A stretch of 64,000 nucleotides of DNA from UBA7957 sp965222695. Its GTDB lineage: Bacteria > Pseudomonadota > Gammaproteobacteria > Granulosicoccales > Granulosicoccaceae. A program made the translations under genes and the position numbers. The stretch lies in contig OZ244967.1 in NCBI GenBank assembly GCA_965222695.1, forward strand, positions 2,976,001-3,040,000, in the 5' to 3' direction. The notes under the pieces were generated by a model. The model saw nothing but the letters and a program-made list of their open reading frames with translations, searched no databases and had not been told where the DNA came from. How positions within the stretch are numbered: the first letter of the stretch is position 1; the number at the start of each line of letters is the position of its first letter. Below, piece by piece: positions 1 through 8,543 of the stretch.

Positions 1-852
1 GAAATCAACAATCGTAATACCACTCTCAATGCCGGTATAGCATTGAGTATGGACGAGTATTCGCCCGTTGGGGGCACTCCCGCGCCGCTTACAGAAATGA
101 CCTTTTCCGGTTCCGAGGAAGAGGAAGAGGATGAGGAAGAATTTGAACTTGGAGCAGGCGACGATATCAATCCTACTCCGGATACTCAAAAACTGATCAC
201 CGATGTCATTGTGGGTGTCGCTCAGGTGATCAACCGGAGATCCATAGCCCAGCTTAACTATAGTTTCAGTCATACCGATGGATATATGAACGATCCTTAC
301 AAATTATTGTCGGTAGTCGATAGCTCAAGCGGCGAGTTGCTGCGTTCCACTGAGCTCGATGGTGGTCGGTATGTTTACGAAAAAAGGCCTGACAGGAGAA
401 CCTCACACAATATATTTGCCAAGCTGAAGTATCATTTTGAAAAAGATATACTGGATATTTCCTACCGTTACCACACCGACGATTGGGATATTAATTCTCA
501 TACCGTGGATTTTCGTTACCGGTATAGGCTTTCCGGGGATAGATATCTGGAGCCACATTTGCGCTACTATCAGCAAAGTGCAGCCAAATTCCATCAATTT
601 TTTCTAACGGAAACAGATACCCCTGAATATGCAAGTGCCGACTACCGGCTGGCGGAATTTTCGGCAACAACTGTCGGATTGAAGTTCGGCATGGAACTTG
701 AGAATGATAAATCTTTCAGCGCCAGGCTGGAATATTACCAGGCATCGGGTGATGATTCTCCTGATGAGGCTATAGGTGTATTGAGAGAACAAGATCTCTA
801 TCCGGAAGTTTCAGCCTGGATTTTACAGGCTAATTATTCATTCCGGTTTTAG
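1..852 (+). CDS. DUF3570-type outer-membrane beta-barrel protein (3' part)
   Basis: The reading frame is open from base 1, so the 5' end, including any signal peptide, lies outside the window; a TTG at 43 is only an internal codon. The visible ~283 residues alternate polar and hydrophobic positions as beta-strands do, are rich in Tyr/Arg/Asp (YSFSHTDGYMND, ISYRYHTDDWDIN) and end in Phe-Arg-Phe, the C-terminal aromatic typical of outer-membrane barrels. The pattern matches the DUF3570 family, whose function is unknown and which often sits beside redox or thioredoxin-like genes. An unusual loop near the visible N-terminus is a run of Glu/Asp (SGSEEEEEDEEEFELGAGDD) encoded by repeated GAR codons. 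The stop abuts the stop of the convergent acyl-CoA synthetase. Family call fairly sure; role unknown. Confidence 0.75.
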   Translation, partial: EINNRNTTLNAGIALSMDEYSPVGGTPAPLTEMTFSGSEEEEEDEEEFELGAGDDINPTPDTQKLITDVIVGVAQVINRRSIAQLNYSFSHTDGYMNDPYKLLSVVDSSSGELLRSTELDGGRYVYEKRPDRRTSHNIFAKLKYHFEKDILDISYRYHTDDWDINSHTVDFRYRYRLSGDRYLEPHLRYYQQSAAKFHQFFLTETDTPEYASADYRLAEFSATTVGLKFGMELENDKSFSARLEYYQASGDDSPDEAIGVLREQDLYPEVSAWILQANYSFRF

Positions 853-2484
853 TCAGACCGGCGCAGTCGTGTCCTTTATCCGCTTCCTTAGCACGAACTT
901 TTGAATTTTTCCGGTTGCCGTTTGGGGCAAAGGGCCGAATATTACCTTTTTAGGTGTTTTAAAACCGGCGAGACGAGCACGGCAAAATTCCAGAACCTCT
1001 GTCTCTTGCGCATTTGCATCAGGTTTCAGGGACACAAAAGCGCAAGGGACCTCACCCCACTTGGGATCCGGCATGGCGACTACAGCCGCTAATGCGATAG
1101 CAGGATGTTTGTGTAAAACGTTCTCCACTTCGACCGAAGAAATATTTTCTCCTCCGGAAATAATCACGTCCTTGAGGCGATCCATGACGCGGATATATCC
1201 GTTTTCCATCCGTACCGCTATATCTCCGGTTTTAAAGTATCCGTTGGAGAAAGCCTCCTCCGTAGCCTCTGGATTTTTGTAATACCCCTTCATTACTGTA
1301 TTCCCGCGAATCATGATTTCGCCGGGCGTTTTACCATCCATCGGAACAGGATCCCCGGAGTCCACATCCACAACCGTGGTGTCCTCCGTAATCGGCATGG
1401 TAACTCCCTGATAACTTTGCATTTCAGCTTGTTGTTCGAACCCGAGCCCGTTCCAGGAATCCTGCCAAAGGCAATGTGCGACGTGCCCGAAGGTTTCGGT
1501 GAGACCATAAACCTGCATGACCTCGAATCCAAGCTTGCGGGTCTGTTCCAATACCGCTGCAGGGGGAGGAGCCCCAGCGGTCATCACCTTGACCGTGTGT
1601 TCTACCCTGCGCTTTTCATGTTCCGGCGCATTGATCAACATTGACAGTACCACCGGCGCTCCGCCGAAGTGTGTAATTTTATACTTATCGATGCATCGGA
1701 AAATTTCCGCCGCATTAATAGATTCGGGGCATACCACAGTTCCTCCTGCTAGCGCCATAGTCCAGGCATGTCCCCAGCCGTTACAATGAAACATCGGAAC
1801 CGTATATAAGTAGACCGGATGCGGTGGCAGATGCCAGGCGGCAACTGTGCCCAAAGCCATAATATATGAGCCGCGGTGATGATAAACCACGCCTTTGGGC
1901 CGTCCGGAAGTGCCTGAAGTATAGTTAAGAGCCAGAGCCTGCCATTCGTCTGTGGGAAAGTCCCAGTCGAATTGCGGGTCTCCGGAATCAAGGAATGACT
2001 CGTAGTCCAGAAAACGCTCATCTTCACCCGGGTTTTGATTTGCGGAAGCGATTTTGATCAACAGTGGATGATTCTTAATAGGATCCAGGGCGTTTTCGAC
2101 GCTGGAAATAACGCTACTATCGGCTATGAGAACTTTCGCATCACTGTCGTTCAAAATGTAAGCGATTGTTTCCGCCTCAAGACGTGTGTTGATCGTATTG
2201 ATCACTGCCCCTGACATGGGAATCGCAAAATGAGCTTCGAATAAGGCATGGTTATTCGGGGAAATGATGGACACTGTATCGCCTTTTCCGATTCCATGGC
2301 GAACCAATGCACTGGCTAGAGAGCGGGATCTGGTATAGATGTCAGGCCAGCTAAAACTTCGTGACCCGGCAATCAAAGCCGTTCTGTCGGCATAGACATT
2401 CGCGCTGCGTTTCAAAAATGAAAGTGGTGTCAGTGGAACATAGTTTGCGGCGTTTTGCGGCAGTGCTTCAAAGTTTGCCAGCAT
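853..2484 (-). CDS. AMP-forming acyl-CoA synthetase
   Basis: A 543-residue adenylate-forming enzyme (ANL superfamily) that would activate a fatty or other carboxylic acid with ATP and CoA in the cytosol. The P-loop TSGTSGRPKG is at about residues 189-198, the YGLTE motif follows at about 320, then the YFKTGD adenylate motif, the hinge DRLKDVIISGGENIS, and the C-terminal catalytic Lys in TATGKIQK. Length is normal for the AlkK/DmdB-like medium-chain subgroup. The ATG at 2484 is preceded by a strong purine-rich site (AGGGGGAAA). It is monocistronic and convergent with the barrel gene. Substrate cannot be read from sequence; medium-chain acyl or 3-methylmercaptopropionate are both possible for the subgroup. 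Confidence 0.9.
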   Translation of the reverse strand: MLANFEALPQNAANYVPLTPLSFLKRSANVYADRTALIAGSRSFSWPDIYTRSRSLASALVRHGIGKGDTVSIISPNNHALFEAHFAIPMSGAVINTINTRLEAETIAYILNDSDAKVLIADSSVISSVENALDPIKNHPLLIKIASANQNPGEDERFLDYESFLDSGDPQFDWDFPTDEWQALALNYTSGTSGRPKGVVYHHRGSYIMALGTVAAWHLPPHPVYLYTVPMFHCNGWGHAWTMALAGGTVVCPESINAAEIFRCIDKYKITHFGGAPVVLSMLINAPEHEKRRVEHTVKVMTAGAPPPAAVLEQTRKLGFEVMQVYGLTETFGHVAHCLWQDSWNGLGFEQQAEMQSYQGVTMPITEDTTVVDVDSGDPVPMDGKTPGEIMIRGNTVMKGYYKNPEATEEAFSNGYFKTGDIAVRMENGYIRVMDRLKDVIISGGENISSVEVENVLHKHPAIALAAVVAMPDPKWGEVPCAFVSLKPDANAQETEVLEFCRARLAGFKTPKKVIFGPLPQTATGKIQKFVLRKRIKDTTAPV

Positions 2485-2530
2485 TGTTCATTTCCCCCTA
2501 CGGTCCGGCGTGGCGAATTTTCACTTTGCT

Positions 2531-2629
2531 CTAGAGGCTGTCGTCAGGAGTTTGCTTGCCGCTGCCTTGCTGGTAGAAAAAATACTCTGCGGCAGCTGCA
2601 AGCAAACTCCTGACGACAGCCTCCAGCAA
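2531..2629. repeat. Long imperfect inverted repeat, CTAG-edged
   Basis: Arms 2534-2566 and 2591-2623 are 33 bp long and complementary with a single mismatch, separated by about 24 bp. The left arm begins CTAGAGGCTGTCGTCAGG. A 16-bp stretch of the same arm (GGAGGCTGTCGTCAGG) recurs at 63976-63991 at the other end of the window, so it is a dispersed repeat and not a private hairpin. No coding capacity. It could be a REP/MITE-like element; its position between the acyl-CoA synthetase start and the comEA terminator would also let it act as a strong RNA stem. Confidence 0.8.
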
Positions 2630-2660
2630 GCAGTATATCTCTTCACGTCGCAGAATTCAT

Positions 2661-2696
2661 ACGCAAAAATAAGGGGCCTCTCGACCCCTTTTTGAG
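2661..2696. terminator. Rho-independent terminator downstream of comEA (possibly bidirectional)
   Basis: AAGGGG (2671-2676) pairs with CCCCTT (2685-2690) around an 8-base loop. On the minus strand the stem is followed by a U-rich run (TTATTTTTGCG), as needed for the comEA transcript; on the plus strand it is followed by TTTTTG. Confidence 0.7.
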
Positions 2697-2755
2697 TTTC
2701 ACTACAAAGAATTCGGCAAATGTTATTGTCGCCGTCTGTCTTCCCTTTGGCTTTT

Positions 2756-3136
2756 TTAGCCATCCTTTTTGGTCGACTCCTGTTTTTTATCCTTCTCGAC
2801 TTTGGCCGATTCTTTCTTCTCGTCCAACGCCTTTTTCGTCGACAGAGGATCTCCCTCTTTAACACCGGAATTCAGTGACAGTGACTTGCGATTGCTGTCC
2901 AGTATTTCCGATCCTATGCCCGGAACGTTCTTCAGCTCCTCTATGCTTTTGAATGATCCGTGTTTGTTTCGGTATTTGATTATGGCATCCGCTTTCACCG
3001 GGCCTATGCCTGTCAGGTGCAGCTGAAGTGCGGCGGAATTGGCTTCGTTTATATTAACGACTTCGGCTGAAACATTAGCGCAGAAAAAACCGAAAAGAAG
3101 GGTGAAAATCAAGCTAAGAGTGGATTTCTTTAACAT
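2756..3136 (-). CDS. comEA: ComEA-like helix-hairpin-helix protein, exported
   Basis: The start at 3136 (MLKKSTLSLIF) is chosen because a good ribosome site (AAAAAGGAAC) precedes it and a Sec signal peptide (about residues 1-24, ending VSA) follows; the longer upstream frame has neither. The mature part carries the paired HhH motifs VNINEANSAALQLHLTGIG and FKSIEELKNVPGIG, which bind double-stranded DNA non-specifically. ComEA proteins of Gram-negatives sit in the periplasm and ratchet incoming DNA during natural transformation. Odd: the last ~35 residues are a Lys/Glu-rich tail, longer than in short ComEA proteins. The gene stands alone behind a CRP-type site and ahead of a terminator. Confidence 0.85.
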   Translation of the reverse strand: MLKKSTLSLIFTLLFGFFCANVSAEVVNINEANSAALQLHLTGIGPVKADAIIKYRNKHGSFKSIEELKNVPGIGSEILDSNRKSLSLNSGVKEGDPLSTKKALDEKKESAKVEKDKKQESTKKDG

Positions 3137-3277
3137 CTTAAGTTCCTTTTTAGAGTTAAAAACATGCCGCATTCGATTTGCAGCGGCCTCAATAATGCAA
3201 CATGCCGGGAGGAACTGAAACCCAAAAATGTTAAATATCTGTAACAATTCGTTCGTATAAAATTTAATCTTAAATTT

Positions 3278-3293
3278 TGTGACGCAGATCACA
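3278..3293 (-). promoter_or_regulatory. Consensus CRP/Vfr-type operator upstream of comEA
   Basis: TGTGACGCAGATCACA matches the full CRP consensus TGTGA-N6-TCACA with both half-sites intact. It lies about 145 bp upstream of the comEA start, between that gene and the CHASE2 kinase, so comEA is the natural target. Confidence 0.65.
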
Positions 3294-3335
3294 TAATTCC
3301 TTGCCTTTGCTTAAGATTCTAATACTGAGTTTCAC

Positions 3336-5933
3336 CTAAAGCTCTTCAGTCAGCATCGGTAGTTCAATTACAACTCTGGTACCAACACCAGGACTTTCCG
3401 CAGCGACAGTTCCACGATGCTGTTCCACAACTCTGGATACCAGTGCAAGACCGAGACCTGAACCTTGGTACTCGCGTTCAACGGAGTTGCTGCGTTTAAA
3501 GCGTTGAAATAAGGTACTGATCTTGCCTTCATCCATGCCAATCCCCTGGTCGAGTACCTCACAGACGACTTTGTGATCTTTAGCATACACACTGATACGT
3601 ATAGTAGTTTTTTTGGGGCTGTACTTTATTGCATTTCCGATGACATTGACCAAGGCTCGCTCCAACAGAATCGCATTACCGCTGACCCAAAGATCGTCCT
3701 CCTCATTCTGCCGGATTTTAATTTCGATGGATTTTCCCTGCGCCTGAGGCATCAACTGGTCGATGGAATTATTGACGACATTGTCAAACAACACAGGCTC
3801 AAGTTCATCTTGCTTCAAATTATCGGCCCTCGAAAGGTTTAACAGATCATCGATCATACCCAGACTTTGATTAATATTGCTTTCGATCCGGTCGAGGTTG
3901 GATGTATCATGTTCCATCACGAGTTCTTTCTGCGTCGACAAAAGATACACCGAGGAAATCAAAGGTGAACGTAAATCGTGGGAAAGATATTCAACCATTT
4001 CAGCCCGTGCCCGTTCACTCTCGCGAATCGCGGTAACATCGACTATACTCGCTACCATCAGGCGATCCGCAAATCGCTGACCGATAACACTGAAATCAAT
4101 GACTTTCTCGGCGCCGTGTACATCATAGTCAATTTGCCAGGATTGTTTTTCGATCAACAACTCACGCAAAAGCGGGGTATCGTCCTTACCCGGTTCTTTG
4201 TTAAGTGAACGCAAAAAGCTTATCAGCTCGGGTTCCTCTCCAAGTATTTCAGGCAGCATGGTATGTGCAAGTTCATTCATGCGAACGAATTCTCCCGCCA
4301 TATTCCATACCACCAATCCGGCCGGGCTGCCGTGAAATATACTTTCACTCAAGGTATTTATCCGTAACAACTTGTCCATGCGAGAGCTCAGCTGCTGCGC
4401 TTTTATTTGCAGACGCTCAACCGTGTCGATATGACTGTCCGCACGCCGCCGGTCACGCACCCGCGACAGACTGTCGATCATAAATGTGATTTCATCAGCA
4501 TATTCCACATCTGAAATATTTAAATAAATAAAAAGCTTATCTGCAGTTTGATAGGATTTGAAATAGTGATTATCAAAATGCCTCCAGTTTCCTGCTGTTG
4601 TCTCCGGCAGTTTTTTATCTATGGTCTGTCCGTTTTGAAACACCAGTTCATTGCTGATAAATTTCCAGCCTTGTATTGGCAGATGATGCATGGCTGAATC
4701 CAGATAATTGACCAGAGATGCTGTTGCTGAACTGGATATAGGAGGTATTTCCGTATCCATTTCATTAATTTCGTCTTGAATAAAACGGGAAACAAAGTCC
4801 AGTCTATGCCAGCTCCATATTGGAAAGCTGAGCAAAATTGGAATAGAAGCGGAGAGCGGAGGGTACCAGAGTTGCTGTTTCACATAAAGTAAAAAGCTGA
4901 TAATAATGGGCACAAAAGCCAATAAAAAAGATGCGATAAGCCCGACTCCGGGAGTGAATCGTACATAGAAAAATATAACGATAAGCACCAATACCGCGGT
5001 AACCAGATAACTCAAGTGGTAATCGGAGGCCGTGACCAGGCGCTGATCCCGTAACGCGGAGAAGATTGTCGCGTGGACTTCGACGCCCGACATAGGGTGC
5101 GAATTTGAAGAAACCGGGGTCGGCTGTATATCCCCCAGGCCGGTGGCGGTAACACCTACAAAAACGTGTTTACCCCTTAAAGATTGAGTCTCGAAATCTC
5201 CCTCGATCACGTCGCTGGCTGACAAGGTTTTAAATGTACCGCTGGGGCCGTAGAAGGGGATCAAAACCTGATAGTCGGATACCCAGGAAAACATGATGGG
5301 GCTGCGCTCAAGCCGCTTGCCCGGTAACTCCTCTGGTACTTCACCCAGCATCTCGGCAAGCGACAGACTCAGTGTAGACCAGTGCGCTGATTTGAATCCG
5401 GACTTTAAATTGACCCTGCGAACAATCCCATCCGGATCGACGGGTAGAAATACATGCCCCAAACCGGCAACGGCCATGGTGATTTCCGGAATGGGTAATT
5501 TTTCCGGATTGATCTTACCGGCACTGTATTCTCCGGTCAGTATCGGCAGGATCACATTCCCGTTTTCCGAAATAACCTGAGAAAGCATGAAATCGTTACC
5601 GGTGGACGCCTGATCTGCTTCGGTAAACAGGATATCGAGTATCAGTGATTGCGCCTTCGATTCGGTAATCTGCCGGACGAGGGTCGCCTGTATATCCCGC
5701 GACCAGGGCCATCTTCCGATCTTCTGCAGGCTTGTGGAATCGATGCCGATGATGACCACGTCGTCCGGAGGTTCGGCCTTGTTGAGACGTGCCCATAAGT
5801 CATGAATCAAAATATCGGGTTTATCGGTAAATCTCGCCCAATCTAAAACTGCGGTTACGAGCAGCAATAAAGCGTAAAAAACCAATAAAGAGACATAACT
5901 GACACGAGCGATTGAATTGACAGCACCGGGCAT
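3336..5933 (-). CDS. CHASE2-domain sensor histidine kinase
   Basis: An 865-residue inner-membrane sensor. An N-terminal transmembrane helix (about 12-32) leads into a large periplasmic CHASE2 domain (about 40-330, with IGIDSTSLQKIGRWPWSR). Then come clustered transmembrane helices (about 335-400), a cytoplasmic linker with a PAS-like segment (about 530-620), a HisKA domain with the phospho-acceptor His652 in EYLSHDLRSP, and a HATPase domain (NVIGNAIKYSP, DQGIGMDEG, GSGLGLAL). It is the last gene of a three-gene unit behind the LysM-FecR protein and the OmpR-type regulator, which is its probable partner. CHASE2 ligands are generally unknown. Complete and full length. Confidence 0.93.
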   Translation of the reverse strand: MPGAVNSIARVSYVSLLVFYALLLLVTAVLDWARFTDKPDILIHDLWARLNKAEPPDDVVIIGIDSTSLQKIGRWPWSRDIQATLVRQITESKAQSLILDILFTEADQASTGNDFMLSQVISENGNVILPILTGEYSAGKINPEKLPIPEITMAVAGLGHVFLPVDPDGIVRRVNLKSGFKSAHWSTLSLSLAEMLGEVPEELPGKRLERSPIMFSWVSDYQVLIPFYGPSGTFKTLSASDVIEGDFETQSLRGKHVFVGVTATGLGDIQPTPVSSNSHPMSGVEVHATIFSALRDQRLVTASDYHLSYLVTAVLVLIVIFFYVRFTPGVGLIASFLLAFVPIIISFLLYVKQQLWYPPLSASIPILLSFPIWSWHRLDFVSRFIQDEINEMDTEIPPISSSATASLVNYLDSAMHHLPIQGWKFISNELVFQNGQTIDKKLPETTAGNWRHFDNHYFKSYQTADKLFIYLNISDVEYADEITFMIDSLSRVRDRRRADSHIDTVERLQIKAQQLSSRMDKLLRINTLSESIFHGSPAGLVVWNMAGEFVRMNELAHTMLPEILGEEPELISFLRSLNKEPGKDDTPLLRELLIEKQSWQIDYDVHGAEKVIDFSVIGQRFADRLMVASIVDVTAIRESERARAEMVEYLSHDLRSPLISSVYLLSTQKELVMEHDTSNLDRIESNINQSLGMIDDLLNLSRADNLKQDELEPVLFDNVVNNSIDQLMPQAQGKSIEIKIRQNEEDDLWVSGNAILLERALVNVIGNAIKYSPKKTTIRISVYAKDHKVVCEVLDQGIGMDEGKISTLFQRFKRSNSVEREYQGSGLGLALVSRVVEQHRGTVAAESPGVGTRVVIELPMLTEEL

Positions 5934-6017
5934 AAATTCAGTTACTATAGACGATGGCGTGATCTCTTACTTATCTAACCACGATTGTTAGGCGGCAGAA
6001 TAATTTTTTTTCCGGCA

Positions 6018-7352
6018 TTACGGATTAGCTTGCCGGATTTCTATGACTTGGCTAAACGGACCGACCTTAAAATCCGGGTAAACCGCGCGGGCTCTTCCCC
6101 ACAATTTAGCACTATCGGCGAAACTCAATTTCGCGCCTTGCCCGACATCAAGGTCAACGCTGCGTACATCAACAAACTCGGGATCAGAAGATATCTGCAT
6201 CTCATAAGTAACCGCTCCCGGAACCCCTGCATCAAGGTTAAATCCCGCGTCAGAATCAACGAGGATACCGCTGATGCGGGGTCTTTCAGCAGAATCGATA
6301 CGGGTAACAAGATTTACCTCTTTTGTTGCAGGCATACCTTTCAAACCGTTGCTGTCAATCGCCCGCAAGAGAATATAGTGCTTGCCTCCTCGATCAAGGC
6401 TGATTTCGTAACGATTTTCATCGACAGCTTCGGCCTTACGTACCCGGGTCGCTAATTCATCCTCTGAAATTTGCACCAGATAACGCTTTGCTTCTGGATC
6501 ACCCCACCAATGCAACGAATCTGCAGCAGCCAGCCTGGCAGGCACGTTCCTAAAAACCGGAGCTTGCAGTAACAGCGTCGGAATTCCAGGTGGTTCGCCG
6601 ATTCTCGATTTGGCGCCGAATCCCTGATTGAGTTCTGCGGTAATTCCCTCAGCACTTAAATCAACCTGTCCCCTGGTAACACTCGTACTTGATTCCTGTA
6701 CACCAGAGTCCATATCAAATACTGTTCCACGCACCGCGGCAGATCCACTGGGTGTATTGATTCTAAACCTTACCGGCTGTTTCTGACTTGCATTAACACG
6801 CGACTGAACACTACCTTCTTCAGTATAGAGTTCGATTGCGCAGTCCTCATCGCTATCCTCGCAATCTATATCGACTATGGTAATATGGCTCGACGGCTGT
6901 ATATTAATAACACTACCTGAACTGAACTCGACACTGACAAATCCACTTTGTCCGGTAAAAATTTCATCTCCTACTTTAATCTCATCACCTCTGTGCAGTT
7001 CCTCTTTGTGCTTCGTCCGTGCGGAACGCCTGAATGCCGTACCTTTTACAAATAATACAATTGCGCGCTCCTGAGACCGCGTATAGGTCAAAGGTATTCT
7101 GATCTTCTGTCCTTGTTGAATCTTTCTTGGGTCCTGGATATTGTTGTGACGGGCAACTGCAGGCCAGTACACAGCCGAGCGCATCTCACGTTCAACAATT
7201 TCAGAAAGAGTTTCCCCGGGCTGGACGGTTACCAGGCGTTCACTGCGAAAATCAGGAGCCGCCTCTAAACATGAGGTGAAGAGCATTAAGGTCAGCAACA
7301 CCGACCAGCCGCAAGCCCGGGTTCGTCGATCTGAATCAGCGCAGTGTCTCAT
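6018..7352 (-). CDS. LysM and FecR domain exported protein
   Basis: A 444-residue exported protein. A signal peptide (about 1-32, ending near FTSCLEA, which could be a weak lipobox) is followed by a LysM peptidoglycan-binding domain (VQPGETLSEIVEREM to GQKIRIP, about 42-88). A FecR-type beta domain follows (about 125-255, INIQPSSHITIVD, RFRINTPSGSAAVRGTVFDM), then a beta-rich tail resembling fibronectin-like repeats. It lies between the response regulator and the CHASE2 kinase on one strand, 50-85 bp from each. This triad recurs in other proteobacteria. A plausible job is to couple a cell-wall signal to the CHASE2 sensor; that is inference. Confidence 0.87.
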   Translation of the reverse strand: MRHCADSDRRTRACGWSVLLTLMLFTSCLEAAPDFRSERLVTVQPGETLSEIVEREMRSAVYWPAVARHNNIQDPRKIQQGQKIRIPLTYTRSQERAIVLFVKGTAFRRSARTKHKEELHRGDEIKVGDEIFTGQSGFVSVEFSSGSVINIQPSSHITIVDIDCEDSDEDCAIELYTEEGSVQSRVNASQKQPVRFRINTPSGSAAVRGTVFDMDSGVQESSTSVTRGQVDLSAEGITAELNQGFGAKSRIGEPPGIPTLLLQAPVFRNVPARLAAADSLHWWGDPEAKRYLVQISEDELATRVRKAEAVDENRYEISLDRGGKHYILLRAIDSNGLKGMPATKEVNLVTRIDSAERPRISGILVDSDAGFNLDAGVPGAVTYEMQISSDPEFVDVRSVDLDVGQGAKLSFADSAKLWGRARAVYPDFKVGPFSQVIEIRQANP

Positions 7353-7400
7353 GAATACCCGTTAAATCAGTAAAAATACAAGTATAACTGCCTTGAAGTA

Positions 7401-8102
7401 CTACTGTTGTACGTACTCGTCCAATCTGTATCCGTGTTGATAGATTGAAGTGAGTTTCCAGCGTCCGGAAGATGATAATTGTAATTTTTTACGTAAGCGG
7501 CTTGCATGGGTGTCCACAGTTCGCGTGTTTAATTCCGCTGAAGTACCCCATACTGTAGTCAGCAAATGTTGTCGTGACAGTACCCGACCACGATTGCGAA
7601 ACATAAATAAAGCAAGATCATATTCCTTTTCAGTCAATCGGACAATCTCGTCGTTAAACATGACCTGGCGATTGCCTGTCTCAAACCGATAAGGTGGAAA
7701 TTCCAGCACTTCCGCTTCCGGTTGCGCCCTGCGCGCCAAGGCTTTCAGTCGGGCTAAAACTTCCTTTTCCCGGGCAGGTTTTACCAGGTAATCATCAGCA
7801 CCGACTTCCAGTGCCGTCACTATATCTTCCTCAGCCTGTCTTGCGGTGATAAAAATCACCGGTATGTCGCTGGCTGCAGTTTGTCGCAACCAGCGCAAGA
7901 CTTCCAAACCGGAGCGTTCACCCAGCCCCCAGTCTATGGCAATAACATCGATGGTACATTTGCGAAATTCCTGTTGGAAGCTTTCAGCGTTTGAGAACAC
8001 CATACAGTGATGACCCGCGCCTTCAATCCAGCTTCTCATACGTGCGGCCTGGTCCTGATCATCTTCAAGCAACGCGACCCGTAAAATTTGTACTTCGCTC
8101 AT
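7401..8102 (-). CDS. OmpR/PhoB-family response regulator
   Basis: A 233-residue cytoplasmic regulator. The receiver domain has acidic residues EDD near 13-15, phospho-acceptor Asp57 (VIAIDWGLG), a conserved Thr (FITA) and Lys108 (YLVKPA). A winged-helix DNA-binding domain fills about 135-228 (VRLTEKEYDLALFMFRNRGRVLSR, NTRTVDTHASRLRKKL). It is the first gene of the cassette with the LysM-FecR protein and the CHASE2 kinase, its likely phospho-donor. The promoter would lie in the 441-bp gap upstream. Targets unknown. Confidence 0.93.
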   Translation of the reverse strand: MSEVQILRVALLEDDQDQAARMRSWIEGAGHHCMVFSNAESFQQEFRKCTIDVIAIDWGLGERSGLEVLRWLRQTAASDIPVIFITARQAEEDIVTALEVGADDYLVKPAREKEVLARLKALARRAQPEAEVLEFPPYRFETGNRQVMFNDEIVRLTEKEYDLALFMFRNRGRVLSRQHLLTTVWGTSAELNTRTVDTHASRLRKKLQLSSSGRWKLTSIYQHGYRLDEYVQQ

Positions 8103-8543
8103 TTTCTCTCACACATTTGGTCAGTTCATCAGCGAACCAGCTTGTCTATTGAGGCAGATACCGATGAAAGGAACCACCACCTGGAAAGCACACGTATTCT
8201 GCTTTGCAGCATAAAGCATGCAGTACGGCACCTGGAAATTTACCGTTCCGAATAGTGTGAGTATAACAAGCCAAGCTTTTTCAGCGTTAATTATTACAAG
8301 ACATTTACGCTAAACATTTCTCAATTTTAACTTAAAAATCAAGAATTAGTGTCAATTTAGTCTACGCGCATGACAACTGAAACGGGAAATATGCAGACTG
8401 ACTGCCAAGTGATCAGCAAAGTCCACCGCTAAATCGGCAGATGGTATCTCCGGCCACCAGACTGATTCATCATCCGGGTGTCACTACACAATATCCGTTG
8501 AAAAAAACTCGAATACTGTTCAGCACATGAACCAGACAAGACG
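8103..8543. other. Intergenic region, no gene seen
   Basis: A 441-bp AT-rich gap between the response regulator and the deoxynucleoside kinase stop. It should hold the promoter for the regulator cassette. A short stem (TGCTTT/AAAGCA near 8190-8210) is visible. No ORF with a ribosome site, tRNA or recognisable RNA family was seen. Confidence 0.6.

Noticed and set aside
5985..6455. 156-codon ORF antisense to the LysM-FecR gene
   Set aside because: Shadow frame; composition unlike a protein and no ribosome site.
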